Source of the DNA: Opitutaceae bacterium | GTDB taxonomy: Bacteria; Verrucomicrobiota; Verrucomicrobiia; Opitutales; Opitutaceae | Reading direction: 5' to 3' | Length of the DNA: 64,000 nt | Assembly (NCBI GenBank): GCA_041395105.1 | Contig: JAWLBB010000003.1 | Coordinates: 124,001 to 188,000 of the forward strand | In this document: positions 52,106 to 60,449 of the stretch, in pieces | Numbering within the stretch: the first letter of the stretch is position 1 | How the letters are laid out: every line of letters begins with the position of its first letter | Notes under the pieces: generated by a model | Told to the model about the DNA's origin: nothing | Databases searched by the model: none | Seen by the model: the letters and a program-made list of their open reading frames with translations, nothing else | Program-made: the position numbers and the translations under genes

Positions 52106-52236
52106 GGGATCGAAGGGAAATTCTGGTTAGCGACGGGAGCGACGTGATCCTGTCCCTAGATCGTTAGGGCCCGGGGCTAAAGCCAAAAAAATCTCCTTTC
52201 TTGCGGCAGGCACCGTCATGCGACAGTTCCTTGTGG

Positions 52237-54489
52237 ATGCGGTTGTTGCCCCGAATCCTGGTTTCGTTGCTCATGCTTGGACTGGCGATTCAGACTTACC
52301 GGGTGACGCGCCAGCTGACCTTCTATGCGCGAGACCGGATCTCTCCATGGACCATCACGGTCGATCTGGAGGCGGATCGGAATGGACTGGCCAAACTTTA
52401 TTGGGACCGCGGTCAGGGCATCCGGGAGGTCGACTCGGCGGGGGCGACGGTAATCGGGAAGGCAGGGGTCCGGACACTCCGTTTTCCGGTACCCCACGAC
52501 GCGTTCAGGTCAGTTCGGTTCGATCCCCTGCGTTCGGAGGGACTGGTTCGAATCCATCGGCTGGAGCTGCGATCGGGGTCGGGGCGGCTGCTTTACCCCG
52601 TGGATCTGGCAGGCGTCCGGGCCGGCAACCAGATCGCTTCGCTCACCATGGAGGACGGGGTGCTCGTCGCACGCTTCACGGATGGAGCCAGGGATCCTTA
52701 CCTGTTTCTGGGCGCGATGGCTCCCACTTCAGGGGCGGCGGCCGGGAGAATCCCCTGGCTCGGGTTGACCGGGATCGCGGCGATGGTCGCGGGTTTGTTC
52801 GCGCTCCGTCCTTACACGGGTGAGTGGGTCGACCGCCTCCGGCGGCTCCGGATTCTTCCGCCGGCCTGGGTCCGCTGTATTGAGCGGATCGATCAACCTT
52901 GCCGGTTGTCATGGGTTCTTGGCGCGATCCTGGTGGGCCTTGTCCAGGCCTGTCTCCTTTATCCGCTTCACCATGCGATGGACCTGCCTCTCTGGGACGA
53001 AGCCCGCACCATGGCGAAAGGAGCTGCATTTCTGGCCGGCGGGGGGTTGGGAAATCCGCCCGATTCGCCGCTGGCATCGTTCATCTACGCGGGGTGGGTG
53101 AGTTTATTCAGCCGGATCGGCGCCATTTTCGCCGCTCACTACGCGATCAAGATCGCGCTGGCCGTGGTCGTTTTTCTATTCGCGGCCCGAACGGCTTCAT
53201 CAATCCTGGCGGGACTCTCCCTGGCCGCGGTCTGGGTGATTTCGGATTTTCAGCTCGGACATCCCATCCTGACCTATCAGGCGGCCCTTTTCTGGTTTCT
53301 CCTCGGGCTCCTGACCCTCAAGCGCTTTCCAATCATCGCGATTGGATGCGTGGCTTTGGCCGCCTTGACCCGTCTCGAGTATCAATTCGCCTTAGTCGCA
53401 GTGGTGGCAGTCGTGGTTGTGGAACGGGTCCGGCGCGGTTGCGCGCGCTCGGGTGGTCGGGCCTGGCCGACTTGGCTGGGGGCCGGGATGGCCTGGGGCC
53501 TGGTCGGATTCGTCCTGCTCCACCTCGACGGTTGGAATTGGGGTGCAAATCGCGGCTGGTTCGCGGTGGAACAACATTATGCCCTGCACCTTCAACAGGA
53601 GGGGGAGTTCCCCGGGAACAATCCGTTCCTTGACTATCCCCTGGTGACCGAGCGGGATTTTCCCGGCGCTCAATCCCTGGGACAGGCCGCCCGGGTCAAC
53701 CCCGGGGCATTGGCCAACCATGTCTGGTGGAACCTGCAACGGGTCCCGGCGGCCTATCTGGGACTCTGGCGACCCAAAGGAGCCGGCGTATCGGGATCGG
53801 GCCTGGCCATTCTCATCTGCCTTCTGGTGACTCTGCCCGGATGGGTCGTCTTGATTCGGAGTCCACAAGCGAGTGGTCGGCGAGCCCTTGAGATTCTCCG
53901 TGAAAACAGGAGCACCGTGGTCGCGATCCTGAGTGGGGCTCTGGTCATCGCACCAGGGGTGATTGTCTACGCAAAGGAATCCTACCTGCTCCCCGTTCTT
54001 CCTCTGGGGCTGGCCGTCATCGGCACACTGCACCGTCTGGGGGAAACCCAACCCTCAGCCCGATGGAACCGCCGCGCGTCAGTGCTGGCGGTGGTCATCG
54101 GGATCACCGGTTTGGTGATCAGCCCGCGACCCTTTGTTGCCGGAACCGAGCGATGTCCGGTCCGGGAGACACTGGAGATTCTGGAGGCCGCACTGCCGTC
54201 GAAGACCCCGGCAACACTTCTCGGCGTTTCCTCCGGATCCTATGCCGATCTCCTGGGTCCCGATCGGGTCAAGGCGGTCGAACCGCTGACCACCCACGGA
54301 GGCAATGCGGTAAATACCGGCGAGCTCAAGCTGGGGCACCTGCTCGCGGTGCATCGCCCGGACCTGATTCTGATCGACAGGAACTGGAGGATGTCGCCCT
54401 ATTTCGACGCCGCAGGGGCGGCGGCCCTCGAAGACCAGGGATGGACGGCGATACCGGTTCCGGACGGGATCCTGCTGAAGCGACCTTGA
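52237..54489 (+). CDS. polytopic membrane protein, probable glycosyltransferase-like (GT-C type)
   Basis: A 750-residue membrane protein. After one N-terminal helix (residues about 6-24) follows a beta-rich extracytoplasmic domain (about 30-170), then about eleven hydrophobic helices (180-640) and a C-terminal periplasmic domain. The extracytoplasmic motif DLPLWDEARTMAKG, an early Asp-Glu pair, fits the catalytic loop of GT-C type glycosyltransferases (ArnT/PMT-like), which use lipid-linked sugars, but similarity is low. ATG 52237 is chosen; a TTG at 52201 would add 12 residues. Confidence 0.6.
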   Translation: MRLLPRILVSLLMLGLAIQTYRVTRQLTFYARDRISPWTITVDLEADRNGLAKLYWDRGQGIREVDSAGATVIGKAGVRTLRFPVPHDAFRSVRFDPLRSEGLVRIHRLELRSGSGRLLYPVDLAGVRAGNQIASLTMEDGVLVARFTDGARDPYLFLGAMAPTSGAAAGRIPWLGLTGIAAMVAGLFALRPYTGEWVDRLRRLRILPPAWVRCIERIDQPCRLSWVLGAILVGLVQACLLYPLHHAMDLPLWDEARTMAKGAAFLAGGGLGNPPDSPLASFIYAGWVSLFSRIGAIFAAHYAIKIALAVVVFLFAARTASSILAGLSLAAVWVISDFQLGHPILTYQAALFWFLLGLLTLKRFPIIAIGCVALAALTRLEYQFALVAVVAVVVVERVRRGCARSGGRAWPTWLGAGMAWGLVGFVLLHLDGWNWGANRGWFAVEQHYALHLQQEGEFPGNNPFLDYPLVTERDFPGAQSLGQAARVNPGALANHVWWNLQRVPAAYLGLWRPKGAGVSGSGLAILICLLVTLPGWVVLIRSPQASGRRALEILRENRSTVVAILSGALVIAPGVIVYAKESYLLPVLPLGLAVIGTLHRLGETQPSARWNRRASVLAVVIGITGLVISPRPFVAGTERCPVRETLEILEAALPSKTPATLLGVSSGSYADLLGPDRVKAVEPLTTHGGNAVNTGELKLGHLLAVHRPDLILIDRNWRMSPYFDAAGAAALEDQGWTAIPVPDGILLKRP

Positions 54490-54547
54490 GCCCGGCCGCG
54501 TTTTCCTTCTGGCCATGCCTCGGAAAAGGCTGGATAACCGACTTTCT

Positions 54548-55030
54548 ATGAACGACGTGCTCAGACTCCTTCTTTCCGGTGAGACACTGGATCGCAGCCA
54601 GATGGCGCAGGTCCTCGGGGTTGACGAAGCCTCGATCGACGCCCAGATGACGGCGCTCGAGAAATCGGGAGTGCTCCTGGGATGGCGGCCGGTCCTGAAC
54701 CCGGAAGTGGAGGAAGACGGATTGGTCCGGGCGGCGATTGAGGTGAGGATCACACCGGAGCGGGGAGGCGGATTCGACCGTCTGGCCGAAAGGATCAGCA
54801 AATTCGACGAAGTGGAGTCCTGCTACCTGATGTCCGGCGGCTTCGACCTCCTGGTCTTCGTCAAGGGCCGTTCACTCCAGAGGGTGGCCAGCTTCGTCTC
54901 GGAGCGCCTGGCCACGATCGAGGGGGTCCTTTCGACAGCGACCCATTTTGTCCTCCGGGCCTACAAGGAACAGGGCTACCTGATCAAGCACCCCGAGTCG
55001 GACACCGGGCGACTCTCGATTTCGCCCTGA
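54548..55030 (+). CDS. Lrp/AsnC-family transcriptional regulator
   Basis: A 160-residue regulator: an N-terminal HTH (residues about 4-55, LRLLLSGETLDRSQMAQVLGV) and a C-terminal RAM domain (about 70-145) with the strand pattern SCYLMSGGFDLLVFVKG and SVATHFVLRAYK. Such proteins sense amino acids and control amino-acid metabolism. It lies 15 nt before the aminotransferase gene, so it probably regulates that gene. ATG 54548 is preferred over 54515 because family members begin just before the HTH. Confidence 0.88.
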   Translation: MNDVLRLLLSGETLDRSQMAQVLGVDEASIDAQMTALEKSGVLLGWRPVLNPEVEEDGLVRAAIEVRITPERGGGFDRLAERISKFDEVESCYLMSGGFDLLVFVKGRSLQRVASFVSERLATIEGVLSTATHFVLRAYKEQGYLIKHPESDTGRLSISP

Positions 55031-55045
55031 GCCCGATCGAACCGA

Positions 55046-56266
55046 ATGACGATGAACACGGCAGTGAACCCTGAAGTGAAAGGCCCCGGCACCTCCGACC
55101 CCGGGCGATTTGTAGCCGGCCATGTCGTCGGCCTGCCCCGGTCGGGCATCCGCGATTTCTTCGAGATCGTGGCCAGGATGGACGATGTGATCTCGCTGGG
55201 AATCGGGGAGCCGGACTTCGTGACGCCCTGGCATATTCGCGAGGCCGCCATTTTCGCACTGGAGCGTGGAAAGACCTATTACACCTCGAACCTGGGGTTG
55301 ATCGAGCTGCGCCGCGCGATCAACCGCTACCTGGAGGCACACTTTGCCTTGTCCTACCGGCCGGACAACGAGATCCTCGTGACGGTGGGGGTATCGGAGG
55401 CGCTCGACCTTGCCCTCCGGGCCGTGGTCAATCCGGGTGACGGGGTGATGTATCACCAGCCGTGTTACGTTTCCTACAGCCCGAGCATCAGCCTGGTCCA
55501 TGGGGTGGGCATCCCGGTGCGGACGACGGTGGATGACGCGTTCGGCATTGATCCCGACCAATTGGCCGCCGCCTGGCGGCCCGGCTGCAAGGTGCTCGTC
55601 CTGAACATGCCCTGCAATCCGACGGGAGGAATCACCCCCCGGGACCGGCTGGAGCGCATCGCCCGCTTCGCGGTGGAGAAGGATCTGCTCGTCCTCAGCG
55701 ATGAGATCTATTCCGAACTTACCTACGAGGCGGTTCACACCAGCATCGCGACCCTGCCCGGGATGCGCGATCGCACGATCTTCCTGCACGGATTTTCCAA
55801 GGCCTTCGCCATGACCGGATTCCGGATCGGTTATGCCTGCGCCCCGGCACCTCTGATTGAAGCGATGATGAAGGTGCATCAGTACAGCATGATGTGTGCG
55901 CCGATCCTGAGTCAGGAGGCGGCGGTGGAGGCGCTCAATCACGGCGAGGACGATGTCCTGCGGATGAAGGAGCAGTACCTGCGGCGGCGTGACCTCATGG
56001 TCCGCCGGCTTCGGGAAGCCGGGCTCGGCTGTCATCAGCCGGGGGGCTCCTTTTATGTTTTTCCCGACATCCGGGCGACCGGAATGGATGACCATGCCTT
56101 TGCCGTCGGTCTGCTCAACGAGGAAAAGGTGGCGGTCGTTCCCGGCCGCGCCTTCGGACCCGACGGACACGGATTTGTCCGGTGCAGCTACGCGACGGCC
56201 TACGACAAATTGATCGAAGCCTGTGACCGAATCGAGCGCTTCGCTGGCAGGGCCCATTCCACCTGA
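55046..56266 (+). CDS. PLP-dependent aminotransferase, class I/II
   Basis: A 406-residue fold-type I aminotransferase. The PLP lysine is K252 in GFSKAFAMTGFRIGYA, with D219 and Y222 in LSDEIYSEL and NPTGG at 191-195; R260 and a C-terminal Arg bind the phosphate and substrate carboxylate. Family members transaminate amino acids such as aspartate, alanine or aromatic amino acids; the exact donor is not clear. It follows the Lrp regulator by 15 nt, and its stop overlaps the start of der by one base. Confidence 0.94.
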   Translation: MTMNTAVNPEVKGPGTSDPGRFVAGHVVGLPRSGIRDFFEIVARMDDVISLGIGEPDFVTPWHIREAAIFALERGKTYYTSNLGLIELRRAINRYLEAHFALSYRPDNEILVTVGVSEALDLALRAVVNPGDGVMYHQPCYVSYSPSISLVHGVGIPVRTTVDDAFGIDPDQLAAAWRPGCKVLVLNMPCNPTGGITPRDRLERIARFAVEKDLLVLSDEIYSELTYEAVHTSIATLPGMRDRTIFLHGFSKAFAMTGFRIGYACAPAPLIEAMMKVHQYSMMCAPILSQEAAVEALNHGEDDVLRMKEQYLRRRDLMVRRLREAGLGCHQPGGSFYVFPDIRATGMDDHAFAVGLLNEEKVAVVPGRAFGPDGHGFVRCSYATAYDKLIEACDRIERFAGRAHST

Positions 56267-57663
56267 TGTCTTCACGTCGAACAGTCGCCATTGTCGGCCG
56301 CCCCAATGTGGGCAAGAGCCGACTCTTCAACCGTCTTGCCCGGAAACGGATTTCCATTGTCCATGACCAGCCCGGAGTGACCCGGGATGTGATCGGGACC
56401 GATATTGAGGGGCTCTACGAACTGCTCGATACCGGAGGACTCGGACTGGCCGCCGGCGATACTCCGGATCAGATCGTCAAAGCCGTCGACGCACAGGTCT
56501 ATTTCGCAATCGAGATGGCCGAAGTCGTCCTCTTCCTCATGGACGGGACCGAGGGATTGACCTCGCTGGACCTGGAAATCGCGGAGCGTCTTCGCCAGAG
56601 TGGCAAGAAGGTCCTGCTTGTCATCAACAAGATCGACCATGACCGGCGCGATCCTCCCTGGGAGGAGATTTATTCCCTCGGCCTGGGTGAGCCGATCCTC
56701 ATCTCGGCCGAACACGGCCGGGGGGAGGACGATCTCCGCAATGCCATTGCCCGGGTCCTCGGTCCACCCTCCGTCGAGACCGGCCCGGAGGAGAAAGCCG
56801 AGAAGCGCCTGAGCCTATGCATTCTCGGGCGACCCAATGTGGGCAAATCCTCGCTGAGCAACCGGCTGCTGAAAGCGGACCGCATGATCGTCAGCGATGT
56901 TCCCGGGACGACCCGCGAGACGATTGAGGCGGACTTTGATTATGTGTCCAAGAAAGGGGAGAGGTGGCCGTTTCACCTCACCGACACCGCGGGCATCAAG
57001 CACAGGATGAAGTTGTCGTCGCCGGTCGAGTACTTTTCCCAGGTGCGTTCGATTGATTCCATCCGCCGATCGGATGTCGTGCTCTTCGTCCTCGACGCCC
57101 TGGCCGGAGTCGGGCGCCAGGACCAGGCGGTCGCCGGAGAAGTGATCAAGGAAAACAAGCCCATGATCATCGTGGTCAACAAATGGGATCTGGCGATCAA
57201 GGCACTCGCCGAAGGCACCCTGCCCGAATACGAGGATGAAAAGGACTTCCGCGATTCCTTCAGCCGGGCGGCCCAGCGCAGTCTCTTCTTTGCCGCGGGC
57301 TCCCCGTTCGTTTATGTGTCAGCCCTGACCGGATACGCCGTGCAGACGATGCTGAAGGCAGCCCGGGATCTGGACCGGCGGCTCGACACCGTCATCCCGA
57401 CCGGCCAGCTCAACCAGGCCCTCACCCGATTGACGGAGCGCAAGCCTCCGCCCCGGATCGAAGGGCGGCGTTTCCGGGTTTTCTATGCGGTGCAGACGGG
57501 GAACCGTCCGATTCGCATCCGGATCTTCTGCAATCAGGAACGCCGACTTCCGGAGTCCTACCGTCGCTATCTCGAATCGGGACTGGTCGACGCGTTCCAT
57601 CTCAGCGGTTGCCCGATGGTCTTTGACCTGGTCGGCAAGGAAAAGCGTTACAAGAACGATTGA
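56266..57663 (+). CDS. der: ribosome biogenesis GTPase Der
   Basis: The characteristic double-GTPase: the first G domain has GRPNVGKS at 11-18 and NKID near 120, the second has GRPNVGKSS near 187 and NKWD near 305; a KH-like C-terminal domain with PPRIEGRRFRVFYAVQTG and RYKND ends the protein. Der is needed for assembly of the 50S subunit. Length 465 is normal. It is translationally coupled to the aminotransferase gene. Confidence 0.97.
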   Translation: MSSRRTVAIVGRPNVGKSRLFNRLARKRISIVHDQPGVTRDVIGTDIEGLYELLDTGGLGLAAGDTPDQIVKAVDAQVYFAIEMAEVVLFLMDGTEGLTSLDLEIAERLRQSGKKVLLVINKIDHDRRDPPWEEIYSLGLGEPILISAEHGRGEDDLRNAIARVLGPPSVETGPEEKAEKRLSLCILGRPNVGKSSLSNRLLKADRMIVSDVPGTTRETIEADFDYVSKKGERWPFHLTDTAGIKHRMKLSSPVEYFSQVRSIDSIRRSDVVLFVLDALAGVGRQDQAVAGEVIKENKPMIIVVNKWDLAIKALAEGTLPEYEDEKDFRDSFSRAAQRSLFFAAGSPFVYVSALTGYAVQTMLKAARDLDRRLDTVIPTGQLNQALTRLTERKPPPRIEGRRFRVFYAVQTGNRPIRIRIFCNQERRLPESYRRYLESGLVDAFHLSGCPMVFDLVGKEKRYKND

Positions 57664-57717
57664 GAGGCGCGTGCGCCGTCCTACCCGGATTGAGGTCCAA
57701 GTGAGTGTTTCCTGATC

Positions 57718-58698
57718 ATGACGCGCCTGGTTTTCATGGGGTCGGACCCGATCGCCCTGCCGCTGCTCGAGGCTTTGGCGGGGCGGATCGGCGGGCCGGA
57801 GATCGTCGCCCTCTACACCCAGCCGGACCGTCCGAGCGGGCGCGGGCAGCAGGTCAGGCCGAATCCGGTCAAGCTCTGGGCGATGGCCCGTGGGATCGAG
57901 GTCCTCCAGCCGGACCGCCTTGATGAGACGGAGCGGCTCAAGCTGGAATCGATCCGGCCCGACCTGATCCTGGTCATGGCCTACGGCCATCTCCTTCGTC
58001 AGAGCTGGCTGGATACACCTCCGCGGGGCATCTACAACCTGCACACCTCCCTGCTGCCGGAATACCGGGGGGCCTCGCCGATCCAGGCGACTGTTCTGGA
58101 AGGTGACGTCGAAGGCGGGGTGACCCTCATGAAGATGGTGGCCCGGCTGGATGCGGGGCCGGTGGTGGACCTTGAGCGGGTTCGCCTCGATCCCCTCGAG
58201 ACGGCGGCCACGCTGGAGGCGAAACTGGCGGCGGCCTGCGTTCCGCTCGTGCAGCGGAACCTGGACTCAATCGGACAGGGGATCGTGGTCCTGCGACCGC
58301 AGGATGATTCCCGGGCCACCTTCACCCGGCGTCTGCGGAAGGCGGACGGGGTCCTGGATTTTTCGGCTTCGGCTGAAATGCTCGCGCGGCGGATCAACGG
58401 CCTGTTCCCCTGGCCCGGGGTGAACATCAAGATGGGCGACCTGTCCATTCGATGCGGCCTGGCCGAAGCGCTTCCCGAAGCGGGGGGCGACCCGCCGGGC
58501 CGGGTCCTCGGGTTTGATGCGGCGGGGTTGCGGGTGGCCACGGGTTCGGGTGTCCTCCGCATCCGCCGGCTCCAGCGGCCCGGCGGGCGGATGCTTGAAG
58601 CGACGGAATTCGCGAGGGGATTTCCGATCCCGGAGGGAACCCTTTTCGATTCCCAGGCCATGCCGGTCCTGGTGGGGAATGAGCCCCTGCGCGCTTGA
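57718..58698 (+). CDS. fmt: methionyl-tRNA formyltransferase
   Basis: Formylates initiator Met-tRNA with 10-formyl-THF. The catalytic triad region NLHTSLLPEYRGASPIQ starts at residue 107 (N107, H109) and D145 lies in MVARLDAGPV; the N-terminal start RLVFMGSDPIALPLLEAL is typical, and a C-terminal OB-like domain follows (about 205-315). Length 326 is normal. It lies 54 nt after der. No def gene is in the window. Confidence 0.96.
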   Translation: MTRLVFMGSDPIALPLLEALAGRIGGPEIVALYTQPDRPSGRGQQVRPNPVKLWAMARGIEVLQPDRLDETERLKLESIRPDLILVMAYGHLLRQSWLDTPPRGIYNLHTSLLPEYRGASPIQATVLEGDVEGGVTLMKMVARLDAGPVVDLERVRLDPLETAATLEAKLAAACVPLVQRNLDSIGQGIVVLRPQDDSRATFTRRLRKADGVLDFSASAEMLARRINGLFPWPGVNIKMGDLSIRCGLAEALPEAGGDPPGRVLGFDAAGLRVATGSGVLRIRRLQRPGGRMLEATEFARGFPIPEGTLFDSQAMPVLVGNEPLRA

Positions 58699-58736
58699 TG
58701 CTTGTTTTCGAGGACCGAATAGCGCAGCCTTTTCCC

Positions 58737-59351
58737 ATGAAATCGCGGCTTTTTCATCGATTCTTTCTTTCGGTTTCGGGCATTCTGGCGTTGGCGGCTC
58801 TGCCGGCGACCCGGGCTCAGACCGGGTATCAGGGGTTGAACCCCCAGTATCAGGTCGCCAATATGCAGGAAGACATCCGGGTGCTCGACGAACGGACCCG
58901 CAGCCTGACGCTGCAGGTGGAGCAGCTGACCCGCGAGAACCAGACCCTCAGGGACCGCATCGACCGCATGGGGGATCTCACCTCCAACGTTGTGACCCTG
59001 GCCCAGCTCAATCAGGCGGTGGCGGAGGCGACCCGCGGTTACCAGGCGGGTGATCGTGAGATGCTCCTCAACGTAACCAAACAGATCGAGCAGCTGGCCA
59101 AGCAGACCCAGGCCGCGATCGACAGTCTGGCGACCGGCATTTCCCAGCGGCCGGCGACGGTCAAGCCTTCCATCAACTTCACCGATGACTACCCGAAGAC
59201 CGGGGTGACCTACACGGTGGCTCCGGGCGATACGATTTCCTCGATTGCCACCCGGTTCAATTCAAGCATCAGGGACATCCAGAATGCCAACAAGATCGCT
59301 GACCCGAAAGGTCTGCAGGTCGGGCAGACCCTCTTCATCCCACAGAAATAG
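58737..59351 (+). CDS. secreted coiled-coil/LysM protein
   Basis: A 204-residue protein with a signal peptide (residues about 5-28, FFLSVSGILALAALPATRA), a coiled coil (about 45-125, LTLQVEQLTRENQTLRDRI pattern) and a C-terminal LysM domain (about 158-203, YTVAPGDTISSIATRFN). It would be in the periplasm, bound to peptidoglycan, perhaps trimerised by the coiled coil as in CpoB/YbgF-like proteins. ATG 58737 is chosen because it starts the signal peptide. parB follows after 8 nt. Confidence 0.88.
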   Translation: MKSRLFHRFFLSVSGILALAALPATRAQTGYQGLNPQYQVANMQEDIRVLDERTRSLTLQVEQLTRENQTLRDRIDRMGDLTSNVVTLAQLNQAVAEATRGYQAGDREMLLNVTKQIEQLAKQTQAAIDSLATGISQRPATVKPSINFTDDYPKTGVTYTVAPGDTISSIATRFNSSIRDIQNANKIADPKGLQVGQTLFIPQK

Positions 59352-59359
59352 GCTTCATC

Positions 59360-60343
59360 ATGGCGTCGCCAAAATCACGGCTCGGTCGAGGACTGGGCGC
59401 TCTCATATCGGGCGGTTCCCCGACCAGACAGGCTGCGGCCGAGCCGGCGAAGAAGCCGGCAGCCCCCGCGGCAAAGAAGGCCCCGAAGGCTCCGGTCAAG
59501 GCAGCGGTGCCTCCGGCGCAACTTCCCGTGAAGCCAGCCTCCACGGCGGCCGGCTTTGAGGATATCGCGGTTTCGGCGGTCGATCCCAATCCCTTCCAGC
59601 CCCGCCGGGAGTTTTCTCCGGACCAGTTGTCCGAGTTGGCCGAAAGCATCCGGTCCGAGGGGCTTCTCCAGCCGATCGTCGTGCGGAGATTGGGCGATCG
59701 CTATCAGTTGATCGCCGGCGAGCGCCGTTGGCGGGCCTTTCAGCTGATCAAGCTCAAGACCATCCCGGCGCGGGTGATCACGGCGGGCGATTTTTCGTCG
59801 GCATCGATGGCCCTGATCGAGAACCTCCAGCGGGAGAATCTCAATCCGATCGAAGAAGCCTCGGGCTACGCGAGCCTGATTCGGGATTTCGACCTGACCC
59901 AGGAGAAGGTGGCGGATCGGGTGGGAAAGGGTCGGGCGACGGTGGCCAATGCCCTTCGCCTCCTGCAGCTCGAAGCGGAGATCCAGGGTTACCTGGCCAA
60001 GGAGCTGCTCTCAACCGGTCACGCCAAGGTGCTGCTTGGTCTGGAGTCTCCGGAGGAACGACTGGCGATGGCGCGTCGGGCGATCGAGCAGGGGATGAGT
60101 GTGCGGGAAACGGAAAAACTGGTTCAGGCCGCCAGGGTCAATCGGGGATCTTCCGGAGGCCGCGTGCGAAAGGCACCCGCCGTCGAGCAGGCGGCCATCG
60201 CGGATATCGAGCGGCGGCTCGGCTCACACCTCAATGCGCGGGTCACCCTGAAGCACAGTCCGAAGAAAGGGCATATCCTGATCGAATACCAGGGTAACGA
60301 GGATCTCCAGCGGATCCTTGAGAAAGTCGGCGTCCGGACCTGA
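59360..60343 (+). CDS. parB: ParB/Spo0J-family partition protein
   Basis: A 327-residue chromosome-partition protein. The N-terminus starts MASPKSRLGRGLGALI, the usual ParA-interacting peptide; a low-complexity Ala/Lys/Pro-rich linker (about 20-65) follows. The CTPase/ParB domain includes NPFQPRREF near 77, GERRWRAFQL near 120 and ENLQRENLNPIEEA near 155; an HTH (about 185-230) and a C-terminal dimerisation domain end the protein. parA is not visible nearby, which is uncommon. Confidence 0.95.
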   Translation: MASPKSRLGRGLGALISGGSPTRQAAAEPAKKPAAPAAKKAPKAPVKAAVPPAQLPVKPASTAAGFEDIAVSAVDPNPFQPRREFSPDQLSELAESIRSEGLLQPIVVRRLGDRYQLIAGERRWRAFQLIKLKTIPARVITAGDFSSASMALIENLQRENLNPIEEASGYASLIRDFDLTQEKVADRVGKGRATVANALRLLQLEAEIQGYLAKELLSTGHAKVLLGLESPEERLAMARRAIEQGMSVRETEKLVQAARVNRGSSGGRVRKAPAVEQAAIADIERRLGSHLNARVTLKHSPKKGHILIEYQGNEDLQRILEKVGVRT

Positions 60344-60350
60344 CGGGAAG

Positions 60351-60366
60351 AAAAAGGCCGAAGGCC
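60351..60366 (-). terminator. small intrinsic terminator for minus-strand fusion gene
   Basis: On the minus strand GGCC, TTC, GGCC is followed by five T bases (60355-60351). It is 84 nt beyond the stop of the kinase/nucleotidyltransferase fusion gene and lies between that gene and convergent parB. The stem is short (4-6 bp). Confidence 0.4.
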
Positions 60367-60449
60367 GGAGGACGAGGAAGTCAGGAGACGTTTCTTCGGG
60401 GCGGCGCGGATGAGCGCGGTGGCCACATCCGGATCCTCGGGCGCAGCGA

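Noticed and set aside
50621..52200. 4.5S/SRP RNA gene next to ffh
   Set aside because: No hairpin with the conserved SRP RNA tetraloop and internal loops was found in the flanking intergenic sequence.
59360..60343. Replication origin near parB
   Set aside because: No dnaA, gyrase or rpmH genes, no DnaA-box cluster and no parS palindrome (TGTTTCACGTGAAACA type) were noticed nearby; parB alone does not mark an origin.
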